This document shows, one piece after another, positions 55,161 to 64,000 of a stretch of 64,000 bases of DNA. The notes under the pieces are model-generated. The model did no database searches. It was not told where the DNA came from and was given only the letters and a program-made list of their open reading frames with translations. The position numbers and the translations under genes are program-made. How positions within the stretch are numbered: the stretch's first letter is position 1; each line of letters starts with the position of its first letter. Source of the stretch: CAVTWS01 sp963738445 (lineage in GTDB: Bacteria; Actinomycetota; Acidimicrobiia; Acidimicrobiales; SHLQ01); contig CAVTWS010000006.1 of assembly GCA_963738445.1 (NCBI GenBank), forward strand, positions 186,001 to 250,000, in the 5' to 3' direction.

Positions 55161-56752
55161 CGGGCCTCCGAGGGTTGAAGGCGGACGGCGGACCTCGAGG
55201 TCGGCTCCGGGACCGTCCCGAGCAACCCTCCGCCCGCCGTCACGTCGACATCGTCGACGGGTCCGACGACACGGCTTCGGAGCTGAGTGGCCAACGCGAT
55301 GTCACGACGTTCGGACGGGCCGCTGCGGCAGGCGAGGTCGGCCAGGGTCAACGCCACCCGTCGGACCCGATCAACGCCCCGCGCACTCAGGTGCCCGGCC
55401 TGGATCAGATCGTGGAGCAAGTCACGGGCTCCTGCGCTCAACGGCGCCACCAGGTCGAGCACCGACGCGGAGCACTGGGCGTTGCTGGGGACCCCTCGAT
55501 CGAGCGCTCGAGCGCGAACCGCGGCGACCCGCTCGGCGACGTCGTCGGAGCACTCGCCCGGTCCGGCATCGAGCAGGTCAGCGGCGGCCGGGCGCTGGAC
55601 CCGGATACGCAGGTCGAACCGATCGACGAGAGGGCCGGACAACCGGCGGTGGTACCGCGCCTGTGATGCCTCCGAGCACGTGCACGCGCCCGGGCCACCC
55701 CGCTCACCACAGAGGCAGGGGTTCATCGCCGCCACGAGCAGGAAACGAGCCGCGTACTCGACCGTCGCCCCCACGCGAGCCACCCGCACGATGCCGTCCT
55801 CCAGCGGCTGGCGAAGCGAATCGAGGACGGCCGGGGCGAACTCGCCCAGCTCGTCGAGGAACAAGACCCCACCGTGGGCCAGCGAGATCTCACCCGGGCG
55901 CATGGCCGCCGCTCCCCCGCCGATCATCGCCGCGGCCGAGGCGCCGTGGTGCGGGGCCCGGAACGGCGGGCGCTCGATCAGGCCTCGGCCGAAGGCCAGA
56001 CCCGCCGACGAATGGATCCGGGTCACGTCGAGGGCGGTGGCACGCTCGAGCGGTGGGAGCAGCTCGGGCAGCCGGCGCGCCAGCATGGTCTTCCCGGCTC
56101 CGGGCGGACCCACCATCAGCACGTGATGGCCGCCGGCGGCAGCCACCTCGAGGGCGAGCCGCGCCACTCGCTGACCTCGGACATCGGCGAGATCTGGACC
56201 GCGAGGAGCCGGTTCGGGATCGCCTGGCACCGGCTGGGGCGGCCACGGCGAATCCCCGCGGAGCGCTTCCACCACCTCCATCAAAGTGCGGACCCCGAGC
56301 GCACGATCCCCCACGACGACCCGCGCCTCGGCGAGGTTCTCGACCGGGACCACGATGGTCTGCGCGTTCACCGCGTCGGCGAGCGGCACCGCCCCCACCA
56401 CCTGACGAACCGAACCGTCGAGTCCGAGCTCGCCAAAGAAGCCGACGCCCTCGATCGACGCCGGGGGTATCTGCCGGGTCGCACCGAGGAAACCGATCGC
56501 CATCGCCAGGTCGAGCCCGGCGCCGAGCTTGCGGACTCCCGACGGGGCCAGGTTCACGGTGATGCGCCGGAGCTGCCACTCCAGGTTCGCCGACAAGATC
56601 GCGGCGCGCACCCGATCGCGGGACTCCCGACACGACGGGTCCGGCAGGCCCACGATGGTCAACCCCGGGAGGCCGTTCGAGACATGCACCTCGACGGTCA
56701 CCGGGCGCCCCGACGACCCCAGGACGGTCGCCGATTCCACACAGGCCAACAT
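55157..56752 (-). CDS. comM: ComM/YifB-family Mg-chelatase-like ATPase
   Basis: 531 residues. An N-terminal Lon-protease-like domain (VEVHVSNGLPGLTIVGLPDP) is followed by the AAA+ domain with VLMVGPPGAGKTMLARRLPE, a Walker B-like LFLDELGEFAPAVLDSLRQP and the C-terminal helical region. In Vibrio the homologue is a branch-migration helicase for transformation. It is coupled to dprA. Confidence 0.93.
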   Translation of the reverse strand: MLACVESATVLGSSGRPVTVEVHVSNGLPGLTIVGLPDPSCRESRDRVRAAILSANLEWQLRRITVNLAPSGVRKLGAGLDLAMAIGFLGATRQIPPASIEGVGFFGELGLDGSVRQVVGAVPLADAVNAQTIVVPVENLAEARVVVGDRALGVRTLMEVVEALRGDSPWPPQPVPGDPEPAPRGPDLADVRGQRVARLALEVAAAGGHHVLMVGPPGAGKTMLARRLPELLPPLERATALDVTRIHSSAGLAFGRGLIERPPFRAPHHGASAAAMIGGGAAAMRPGEISLAHGGVLFLDELGEFAPAVLDSLRQPLEDGIVRVARVGATVEYAARFLLVAAMNPCLCGERGGPGACTCSEASQARYHRRLSGPLVDRFDLRIRVQRPAAADLLDAGPGECSDDVAERVAAVRARALDRGVPSNAQCSASVLDLVAPLSAGARDLLHDLIQAGHLSARGVDRVRRVALTLADLACRSGPSERRDIALATQLRSRVVGPVDDVDVTAGGGLLGTVPEPTSRSAVRLQPSEAR

Positions 56753-56990
56753 GGCCCACCTCCGCTTCGTTTGGCCGTACTCCGTTCACGAAGGGCGCAA
56801 ACGCACCGAAGGGGATGCCGGCGAGGCACCGAGCTGAGCCCTGCCGGGTCGAAGGGGCCGGGTCGAAGGGGCCGGGTCGACGCGGCCGTGACGAGGAGAC
56901 CGCGGGGTCGTGTCGATGGGGAGCCACCGGTCGATCGCCAGCATAGGCAGGACCAGTGACAACGTGATCGCAAGGGTCCGAGGCCTCGCC
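56753..56990. other. Intergenic with 14-base tandem repeats
   Basis: GCCGGGTCGAAGGG is repeated about 2.7 times at 56843-56880. No gene with a credible start is seen; a minus-strand frame giving MLAIDRWLPIDTTPRS is short and repeat-derived. Confidence 0.5.
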
Positions 56991-57317
56991 TCAGAGCACC
57001 TCGCGGCTGTACCGCACCACGGCGGTGATCTGGTCGTCGGTCAGCGCCTCGCCCCAGCCCGGCATGGCACCTCGGCCGTTCGTCACGACATCGACCTGGT
57101 CCGACACGTCTGGGTACCGTTCCTCGACGCCGCGAAGGTCCGGCCCGCTGCCACCGCGGCCGTCGGCACCATGGCAGCTCCGGCACCGTTCCTCGAAGAT
57201 CGCCCGGCCCTCGACCAGGGCGACATCGCCGCCCTCGGGCACCTCGGGAAGCCCAGGCGAGGCACAGGCGCCCAATCCGGCGACGAGCAGGATGACAGCG
57301 GCGATGCGGACCGGCAT
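56991..57317 (-). CDS. c-type cytochrome lipoprotein
   Basis: 108 residues from the ATG at 57317. A lipoprotein signal (IAAVILLVAGLGAC, cysteine near residue 18) is followed by a single class I cytochrome c domain: FEERCRSCHGADGRGGSGPD holds the CxxCH haem site, and the axial Met is in RGAMPGWGEALTDDQI. The end reads VVRYSREVL. Small monohaem lipoproteins of this type pass electrons on the outer membrane face. Its partner oxidase is not in the window. Confidence 0.87.
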   Translation of the reverse strand: MPVRIAAVILLVAGLGACASPGLPEVPEGGDVALVEGRAIFEERCRSCHGADGRGGSGPDLRGVEERYPDVSDQVDVVTNGRGAMPGWGEALTDDQITAVVRYSREVL

Positions 57318-57406
57318 CCGACGACTGTGTTCGACGGCGCCGGCGGTCGCCAATCCGGCCGGCGGAGCACCCGCGCAAGCATCCGCAGGTCAGGCGATAC
57401 TGAGAC

Positions 57407-57517
57407 ATGGGATTCAACCCGACGCGCCCGCACCGCCGCCGCCGGTCCGACTACGTCTACGTGGCCGCCGCCATCGTCGTCGGACTCGCCCTGGTGGCCT
57501 GGGCGTTCCTTGGGTAA
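57407..57517 (+). CDS. 36-residue single-helix membrane protein
   Basis: MGFNPTRPHRRRRSDYVYVA, then a hydrophobic stretch (AAIVVGLALVAWAFL) and a TAA. The basic head and one helix predict insertion with the N-terminus inside. No strong ribosome binding site lies before the ATG. It lies 2 bases before the next small gene. Small proteins of this kind are common near actinobacterial housekeeping genes; function unknown. Confidence 0.5.
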   Translation: MGFNPTRPHRRRRSDYVYVAAAIVVGLALVAWAFLG

Positions 57518-57519
57518 CG

Positions 57520-57738
57520 ATGCACGATCCCCGTGTGCTCGGTGAACTGGAAGTGCGGGTGATCCAGCCCTATCAGGCGGTCAAGGCGTATGTCTGCCCG
57601 GGCTGCAACCGCGACATCCCGGCCCGTACCGGGCACGTCGTCGTCGTGCCGGTCGACGCCACGGACCTACGCCGGCACTGGCACCGCGGATGCTGGGACC
57701 GGCTCTCCCGTCGTCCCGTGCGTCATCACCACGCCTGA
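57520..57738 (+). CDS. Small zinc-ribbon-like protein
   Basis: 72 residues. AYVCPGCNRDIPARTGHVVV supplies a C-x-x-C pair, and RRHWHRGCWDRLSRRPVRHH gives His/Cys that could complete a zinc site. It resembles a small conserved actinobacterial protein often labelled ATP/GTP-binding without evidence. It starts 2 bases after the 36-residue gene, with yraN 46 bases downstream, so the three are likely one transcript. Confidence 0.65.
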   Translation: MHDPRVLGELEVRVIQPYQAVKAYVCPGCNRDIPARTGHVVVVPVDATDLRRHWHRGCWDRLSRRPVRHHHA

Positions 57739-57784
57739 GCCGGCCCGGCGCGTGGCTGTCACACCCGACGTGGACACTGTTGGG

Positions 57785-58129
57785 ATGACCGGACGGAATC
57801 AACGACTCGGCGCCCGCGGCGAGCAACTCGCGGCGGCGCTCTATCACGGCGATGGCTTCGTGACCGTCGACCAGAACTGGCGGTGCCGGGCCGGCGAGCT
57901 CGATCTCGTCATGGCCAAACGTGACCTCCTGGTGTTCGTGGAGGTGAAGACCCGGTCGTCGGATCGATTCGGCACCGGCCTCGAAGCCGTCGACCGTCGC
58001 AAGTTGGCCCGGCTCCGGCGTCTGGCTGCGCAATGGCTCGCCGAACACGACCTCCGGCCGCGCCAGATCCGCATCGACGTGGCGTCGGTGGGCCCGAGCG
58101 GGGTCGAGGTGGTCGCCGGGGTCGGGTAG
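57785..58129 (+). CDS. YraN/UPF0102 endonuclease-like protein
   Basis: 114 residues with the endonuclease-fold motif GELDLVMAKRDLLVFVEVKT (E, D and ExK) near residue 40, and an N-terminal GARGEQLAAALYHGDGFVTV. The family resembles Holliday-junction resolvases but has no proven role. Regularly located near comM, dprA and rnhB. Confidence 0.9.
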   Translation: MTGRNQRLGARGEQLAAALYHGDGFVTVDQNWRCRAGELDLVMAKRDLLVFVEVKTRSSDRFGTGLEAVDRRKLARLRRLAAQWLAEHDLRPRQIRIDVASVGPSGVEVVAGVG

Positions 58130-58165
58130 GTGCTGGCCGCCGGTGGGAACCAGCAGCCGCGTGCC

Positions 58166-58513
58166 TCAGCGGTCGCGCTTCTCGCGGATGCGAGCCCGCT
58201 TGCCCACGCGATCGCGCAGGTAGTACAGCTTGGCTCGCCGCACATCGCCGCGGGTCACGAACTCGATCTTCGAGATGATCGGTGAGTGCACCGGGAACGT
58301 GCGCTCGACCCCGACACCGAAGCTGAGCTTGCGGACGGTGAAGGTCTCGCTGACGCCGCCACCTTGGCGGCGGATCACGTAGCCCTCGAACACCTGCACC
58401 CTCTCACGGTTGCCTTCGACCACGCGGACGTGGACCTTGACGGTGTCGCCGGCGTTGAATTCCGGGATGCCCTCGCGCAGGCTGGCGGCATCAATCAGAT
58501 CGGTGGCTTTCAT
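58166..58513 (-). CDS. rplS: 50S ribosomal protein L19
   Basis: 115 residues from the ATG giving MKATDLIDAASLREGIPEFN. GDTVKVHVRVVEGNRERVQV and FEGYVIRRQGGGVSETFTVR are diagnostic of L19. Longer starts upstream are not conserved. It follows trmD, the usual order. Confidence 0.95.
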   Translation of the reverse strand: MKATDLIDAASLREGIPEFNAGDTVKVHVRVVEGNRERVQVFEGYVIRRQGGGVSETFTVRKLSFGVGVERTFPVHSPIISKIEFVTRGDVRRAKLYYLRDRVGKRARIREKRDR

Positions 58514-58612
58514 CACTACTCCGCAGCGAAGAGGGGGTGGGGCCCGGTCCGGCCGCGCCATCCGGCCAGAGGCGAGGGTGGGGGCGGTGGGGCCGACTGC
58601 GAAGTCTAGGGC

Positions 58613-59350
58613 CTACTGGTCGCGACTCCAATCGGGCACGTGCAGCTCGATCAGCCGACGTTCGTCCGGGCTCAGACCGCCGCGCGCCTCGATCAGATCC
58701 GGACGGCGCGTCAACGTCCGGTGCAGCGCCTGCGCCCGCCGCCACGCCGCCACCCGTCCGTGGTCCCCGGAACGCAACACGTCCGGCACGTCCCATCCCT
58801 GAAAGGAGGCCGGTCGGGTGTATTGCGGATACTCGAGCAACCCCTCGGAGAAGCTCTCGTCGACGGTCGACTCGGTGTTGCCCAGCACTCCCGGAACCAG
58901 CCGACCCACCGCTTCGATCACCACGAGCGCCGCCACCTCGCCGCCGGCCAACACCACGTCACCGATGCTCACCTCGCCGTCGATGAGGTGCTCGCGAACC
59001 CGTTCGTCGATCCCTTCGTATCGGCCACACAGCAGGGAGAACCCGGTCAGCGTGCTCAGCTCCCGCGCCATGGCCTGATCGAAGCGGCGCCCGGCTGGGC
59101 TGAGGTAGAGCAGCGGCCGGGGCGGCTCGACGGATTGGACCGAGTCGAAGATCGGAGCGGCGGCCATCACCATCCCGGCCCCGCCGCCGAAGGGCGAGTC
59201 GTCGACCGTTCGATGCGCATCGGTGGCGTGGTCGCGGATGTCGTGGACCCGGACGTCGAGAAGGCCGGCCGAGCGGCCCCGGCCGATGACGCTGTCGCTG
59301 GCGCCGCTCTCCACCAGGCCCGGGAACAAGGTGAAGACGTCGATCCTCAT
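58613..59350 (-). CDS. trmD: tRNA (guanine-37-N1)-methyltransferase
   Basis: 245 residues. MRIDVFTLFPGLVESGASDS, LLYLSPAGRRFDQAMAREL and FSLLCGRYEGIDERVREHLI give the SAM-binding trefoil knot; SIGDVVLAGGEVAALVVIEA and RLVPGVLGNTESTVDESFSE are typical. It methylates G37 next to the anticodon. The ATG overlaps the rimM stop by 4 bases. Confidence 0.95.
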   Translation of the reverse strand: MRIDVFTLFPGLVESGASDSVIGRGRSAGLLDVRVHDIRDHATDAHRTVDDSPFGGGAGMVMAAAPIFDSVQSVEPPRPLLYLSPAGRRFDQAMARELSTLTGFSLLCGRYEGIDERVREHLIDGEVSIGDVVLAGGEVAALVVIEAVGRLVPGVLGNTESTVDESFSEGLLEYPQYTRPASFQGWDVPDVLRSGDHGRVAAWRRAQALHRTLTRRPDLIEARGGLSPDERRLIELHVPDWSRDQ

Positions 59351-59838
59351 GGCCGGGCCGGCTCCAGCGGGTCGTCCGGTTCGCTCAGCAACCCGGCGGG
59401 GACCTCGACCGTGATGGTCTCGCCGGGCACGGTGTCGACGACGAACACGAGCGGCACGAGCTGGCCATCGGCCAACTCCAGCAGGTCCGACGCCGGGTTG
59501 TCGCGGACCGCCACCACCTCGCCGTGGGATCGGCCGTGTTGGTCGACGATGACCGAGCCGATCAGATCGTGGACCCAGAGCTCGTCGGGATCGTCGATCG
59601 ATTCTGCGCGCAGCACGACCCCGCGCAGCGCGTCCGCCGCGGTGCGACCGACCACGCCGTCGAACGCCACGATGAAACGGCCGAGATGGGGCACCGACGT
59701 TCGAACGGTCAGCGGCCCGCGGTCGGAGTCCAGCACGCTGCCGGGATCGATCCGCTCCGTGCGGTTCGTCACGAGGCTGACGATGACCTCGCCTTTGAGC
59801 CCGTGCGCCTTGTCGATGCGCCCGATTTCGAGCAGCAC
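59347..59838 (-). CDS. rimM: 16S rRNA-processing protein RimM
   Basis: 163 residues from a GTG. LLEIGRIDKAHGLKGEVIVS and FDGVVGRTAADALRGVVLRA give the N-terminal domain; the PRC-barrel part has LWVHDLIGSVIVDQHGRSHG and LVPLVFVVDTVPGETITVEV. It assists 30S head assembly. The C-terminal tail is acidic. Confidence 0.93.
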   Translation of the reverse strand: MLLEIGRIDKAHGLKGEVIVSLVTNRTERIDPGSVLDSDRGPLTVRTSVPHLGRFIVAFDGVVGRTAADALRGVVLRAESIDDPDELWVHDLIGSVIVDQHGRSHGEVVAVRDNPASDLLELADGQLVPLVFVVDTVPGETITVEVPAGLLSEPDDPLEPARP

Positions 59839-59852
59839 GTCAGCGGAGGCGT

Positions 59853-60113
59853 TCAGTCGATGAATTCGATGTCGACATCGACCTGATCGCGGGTGGCGGC
59901 GGCTCGTACCAAGGTACGGATCGCCTGGGCCACACGCCCGCGCTTGCCGATGACCCGGCCCATGTCGCCTTCGGCGACGCGGACCTCGAGGACGGCGCCG
60001 TGCGCGCCCTCGCTGACGTCGACCCGGACCTGGTCCGGGTTGTCGACGAGCGACGTGACGATGTGCTCGAGCACCGCGGCAGCCGTGGGTGCAGGAGAGG
60101 TGGTCTCAGACAT
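59853..60113 (-). CDS. khpA: KH-domain RNA-binding protein (KhpA-like)
   Basis: 86 residues. A single KH domain with GRVIGKRGRVAQAIRTLVRA (the GxxG loop is GKRG). KhpA forms a dimer with KhpB in other Gram-positive bacteria and binds many RNAs. It lies between rpsP and rimM as usual; its start overlaps the rpsP stop. Confidence 0.9.
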   Translation of the reverse strand: MSETTSPAPTAAAVLEHIVTSLVDNPDQVRVDVSEGAHGAVLEVRVAEGDMGRVIGKRGRVAQAIRTLVRAAATRDQVDVDIEFID

Positions 60114-60388
60114 CAGGCCTCACCATCGACTGGTTTGCCGGCCTCGTCGACCGCGCCGCTGATCTTGAGCAGCTTGGCGACCCGATCGGTCGGCTGGGCG
60201 CCGCTGCGGATCCAGCGCGCCGCCTTGTCGTTGTCGATCTTGATCAGCGACGGATCCTGGCGGGGATCGTAGGTGCCGACGATCTCGATGAACCGACCGT
60301 CACGGGGCGAACGGGCATCGGCCGCGACCACACGGTAGGTGGGTTGCTTGGTCTTGCCCATCCGCATGAGGCGGAGCTTCACGGCCAC
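60113..60388 (-). CDS. rpsP: 30S ribosomal protein S16
   Basis: 91 residues from a GTG: VAVKLRLMRMGKTKQPTYRV, VAADARSPRDGRFIEIVGTY and IDNDKAARWIRSGAQPTDRV. A normal-length S16. Confidence 0.95.
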   Translation of the reverse strand: MAVKLRLMRMGKTKQPTYRVVAADARSPRDGRFIEIVGTYDPRQDPSLIKIDNDKAARWIRSGAQPTDRVAKLLKISGAVDEAGKPVDGEA

Positions 60389-60617
60389 AGTTGTTCTTCC
60401 TCTCTCAGGGTCCGACGACCGGTACGTCGGGCCCATCGGGTACGTCGCGTCGTATCTGGCGCAACGTCGATTCGGGGGCAGAATCGACTCCCGGCGGAGC
60501 CGACTTCGGGGGCGGCCTCGGCCCACCGACAGGGCGGGACCGGGGCAGCGCTCATGTGCCGACCCGCTCACGCGGGCTCCAGGCCCGACCACGCTACCGG
60601 CCCGCCGACGCTTCGCC
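60389..60617. other. rpsP leader with an inverted repeat
   Basis: GTCGATTC (60466-60473) and GAATCGAC (60481-60488) form a perfect 8-base inverted repeat around seven bases, about 80 bases before rpsP. It could be an operator or an RNA hairpin in the ribosomal operon leader. No clear promoter was recognised. Confidence 0.4.
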
Positions 60618-62036
<1,419 letters not shown>

Positions 62037-62083
62037 CGGGTGAGAGCGTACCGGCTACGACCAGTCGATTACGGTAGGCCGCC

Positions 62084-62857
62084 ATGACGACAGGCGGGCC
62101 CGACTCCTCGTTCGTCGCCCGTCGGCCCGCGGCCGACGTCGCCCGCGGGGCGCTCGCGGCGCTGTGCGTCGCGGGAGTCGTGATCGCCCTGGTATGGATC
62201 AATCGGGTCAGTGCTGACGTGATGGCCGACGGCGGCTCCTGCGCCAGCGGCGGTGCCTACGTGAGCGTTCGCCCGTGCCCGGAGACCACATGGATGATGC
62301 CGGCGGGCATCTTCGGGGGGCTGGCCCTCGCCGTCGGCTACGGCGTCGTCGCGGTGCCCGGAGGTCCGAACTGGGCGCTGCTCGCGTGGCCGGCGCTGTT
62401 CGTCAGCCTCGGCGTCCAGTTCGCCCGGTTCGCCGACGACATCCAGAGGGTGCCCTACATCATCTGTGCCGTCATGTTCCTGGCCATGGGCGCCGGACCC
62501 GTCGTGCTGAGCCTGGCGACCGCCCGTCCTGCGCTGTGGACGATGCTCGTCGGCGACCCGGCCGATCACGGCCGGCGCGCGGGCGTGGGGGCGGGCGCAT
62601 TGTCGGGACGCGATCGCGTGGTCGGCGCGATCGCTCAGGCGCGGGCCCGTCTCTCGCGAGATGCGGAGCGGATGCTGGCGGCTCGGCGGCAGGCGACGGT
62701 GGCCGACCGCATCGACCCCGACGCGGCATCGGGACCCTCCGAGGTGGTCGCCGCCTTGAACCGGGTGGTGAAGCTCCACCGTCAGGGCGCTCTGACGGTC
62801 GACGAGTTCGAAGCCGCCAAGCGGGCGATCCTCCGGATGGACGAGGGTCAGGCATGA
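62084..62857 (+). CDS. Membrane protein with C-terminal SHOCT domain
   Basis: 257 residues. About four hydrophobic segments in residues 20-155 (ALAALCVAGVVIALVWI, MPAGIFGGLALAVGYGVVAV, LLAWPALFVSLGVQFARFA, IICAVMFLAMGAGPVVLSLA). The C-terminus VVAALNRVVKLHRQGALTVD followed by EFEAAKRAIL is a SHOCT motif, a short oligomerisation or membrane-linked helical hairpin. Function unknown. Divergent from ffh. Confidence 0.65.
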   Translation: MTTGGPDSSFVARRPAADVARGALAALCVAGVVIALVWINRVSADVMADGGSCASGGAYVSVRPCPETTWMMPAGIFGGLALAVGYGVVAVPGGPNWALLAWPALFVSLGVQFARFADDIQRVPYIICAVMFLAMGAGPVVLSLATARPALWTMLVGDPADHGRRAGVGAGALSGRDRVVGAIAQARARLSRDAERMLAARRQATVADRIDPDAASGPSEVVAALNRVVKLHRQGALTVDEFEAAKRAILRMDEGQA

Positions 62858-62997
62858 CGACGATGCCCACGTGGCTGCGCGCGGCGCTCGTCGCCCTGCA
62901 CCTGGCCGGCGTCGCCGCGGGCCTGTGGGCGGGCAACGTCCTCTACGACAGCGTGTCGACGTCCGGCGACGATCCCCCGCCGGTGACCGATCGCTGA
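62854..62997 (+). CDS. 47-residue membrane protein
   Basis: MTTMPTWLRAALVALHLAGV with one hydrophobic helix (AALVALHLAGVAAGLWAGNV) and an acidic/Pro end (SGDDPPPVTDR). The ATG overlaps the stop of the SHOCT protein gene by 4 bases, so the two are translationally coupled and may form a complex. Family not recognised. Confidence 0.6.
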   Translation: MTTMPTWLRAALVALHLAGVAAGLWAGNVLYDSVSTSGDDPPPVTDR

Positions 62998-63032
62998 GCA
63001 CCCGAAGTCCGCGGGCCCGATCCCCCGGCTGG

Positions 63033-64000
63033 TCAGGAGAACAGCGCCTCGACGAACTCGTGAGGATCGAACTCGACGAGATCCCCGATCGCCTCGCCCA
63101 GGCCGACCAGCTTGACCGGGATCCCAAGCTCCTGCTGGATCGCCAGCACGATGCCACCCTTCGCGGAACCGTCGAGCTTCGTCAGCACCACACCCGTCAC
63201 CTCGACGGCATTGGTGAACTCACGCGCTTGGACCAAGCCGTTCTGTCCGGTTGTCGCGTCGAGGACGAGCAGCACTTCGGTGACGGTGCCCGAACCCTTC
63301 TCGGCCACGCGACGTACCTTGCGCAGCTCCTCCATCAGGTTGGACTTGGTGTGGAGGCGCCCCGCCGTGTCGGCCAGGACGAGGTCGGCACCCCGCGCCC
63401 GGGCATGCTCGACGGCGTCGAAGACGACGGCGCTCGGGTCGCTGCCCTCGGCGCCGCGGATGAAGCCGACGTTCGATCGTTCGGCCCACAGGGCGAGCTG
63501 CTCGGCCGCGGCCGCCCGGAAGGTGTCGCCGGCGGCGAGCACGACCGTGCGGCCGTCGTCGATCTGGAGGCGGGCCAGCTTGCCGATCGTGGTGGTCTTG
63601 CCGACCCCGTTCACGCCGACGAAGAGCCACACGGACGGTGATTCGGACGCGAGGTGGAGCGACCGATCGAAACCGTCGAGGCGACGTTCGATCTCCGATT
63701 TGAGCAGTTCCATGACCGCGGCGGGGTCGGTGACGTTGCCGGCCGCCGTCTCCGTGCGCACGGCCTCGATGATCTCCCCGGTGAGCCCGACGCCGACATC
63801 GGCCCGGATGAGCGCTTCCTCGAGGTCGTCCCACGTCTGCTGGTCGACCCCGCGAGACAAGATGCCGCCGACGTACCCCGACAGCGTGGTGCGGGCCTTG
63901 GCCAGCCGGTCACGGAACGACGGTCGTTCGAGCGTCTCGACCGCGGGCCCGGCGAGAAGGCTGTCGTCGTCGCGGTCGCCGCGGTCGTCGCCGAGCTCAC
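63033..64000 (-). CDS. ftsY: SRP receptor FtsY, partial (5' end outside window)
   Basis: At least 322 residues of the NG domain, open at the right edge. The G domain shows VWLFVGVNGVGKTTTIGKLA, VVLAAGDTFRAAAAEQLALW, LVLADTAGRLHTKSNLMEEL and GVVLTKLDGSAKGGIVLAIQ. The frame continues past 63860 with SFRDRLAKARTTLSGYVGGI, so a start there would be too late. It docks SRP at the membrane. Upstream residues are Asp-rich, as in the acidic A domain. Confidence 0.94.
   Translation of the reverse strand, partial: ELGDDRGDRDDDSLLAGPAVETLERPSFRDRLAKARTTLSGYVGGILSRGVDQQTWDDLEEALIRADVGVGLTGEIIEAVRTETAAGNVTDPAAVMELLKSEIERRLDGFDRSLHLASESPSVWLFVGVNGVGKTTTIGKLARLQIDDGRTVVLAAGDTFRAAAAEQLALWAERSNVGFIRGAEGSDPSAVVFDAVEHARARGADLVLADTAGRLHTKSNLMEELRKVRRVAEKGSGTVTEVLLVLDATTGQNGLVQAREFTNAVEVTGVVLTKLDGSAKGGIVLAIQQELGIPVKLVGLGEAIGDLVEFDPHEFVEALFS

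Noticed and set aside
60466..60488. A terminator between ffh-side sequence and rpsP
   Set aside because: The inverted repeat has no T-run on either strand and lies in the leader of rpsP, so I list it only as an inverted repeat.

Overview
The window is GC-rich DNA (roughly 70 % G+C) from an actinobacterium. The evidence is a WhiG-type sigma factor between xerC and rpsB, an S2 protein and a CdsA with long acidic extensions, many GTG/TTG starts, and the order ffh-rpsP-KH-rimM-trmD-rplS ... comM-dprA-xerC-whiG-M23-rpsB-tsf-pyrH-frr-cdsA-dxr-rseP-ispG ... rimP-nusA-ylxR-infB-DUF503-rbfA-truB-ribF. A member of the class Acidimicrobiia would fit, but that is an inference. Nearly all housekeeping genes lie on the minus strand.

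Layout. 1-6,886: the 3' half of a type I-C CRISPR-Cas locus (cas8c 3' part, cas7, cas4, cas1, cas2, leader, and an array of 45 repeats and 44 spacers); cas3 and cas5c would lie left of the window. 7,150-12,240: accessory genes (DUF5995 lipid-anchored or secreted protein, an FHA-ABC-permease fusion resembling mycobacterial Rv1747, a VapBC pair, a small membrane protein, a decayed metallo-beta-lactamase). 12,342-28,454: one long minus-strand run of overlapping genes, which I read as a single catabolic/uptake operon. In transcription order it holds VOC protein, FadR-type GntR regulator, cupin, a fused hydantoinase/oxoprolinase A+B, a Rieske oxygenase, a BMP-type binding lipoprotein, ABC ATPase, two permeases, aldo/keto reductase, zinc-type alcohol dehydrogenase, methyltransferase and an AtzA/TrzN-like amidohydrolase. 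A FadR-family operator (TGGTCTGACCA) sits directly in front of it. The set suggests import and breakdown of an N-containing ring compound (purine, hydantoin or lactam-like), but the substrate cannot be read from sequence. 28,478-64,000: core genes of translation, transcription, isoprenoid, phospholipid and DNA processing, with a few small unknown proteins.

Base quality is uneven, and this affects how the broken genes should be read. Frameshifts are dense in 1-3,500 and 8,000-20,900 and rare elsewhere, but they also hit genes that are normally essential (dxr, pyrH) and xerC. Several sit at G/C runs and look like sequencing indels. The CRISPR repeats give an internal check: about ten of the first 17 repeats contain indels, while the next 27 are almost all exact. 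The cas and operon genes may therefore be intact in the organism. By contrast, the metallo-beta-lactamase gene lacks whole blocks of its family's sequence and is probably a real remnant.

Tandem repeats of 9-42 bases recur in and between core genes (rbfA, nusA, rpsB, downstream of a phosphoribosyltransferase, upstream of rpsB, downstream of the cytochrome c gene). This suggests a genome prone to small repeat expansion. No tRNA or rRNA gene was recognised.
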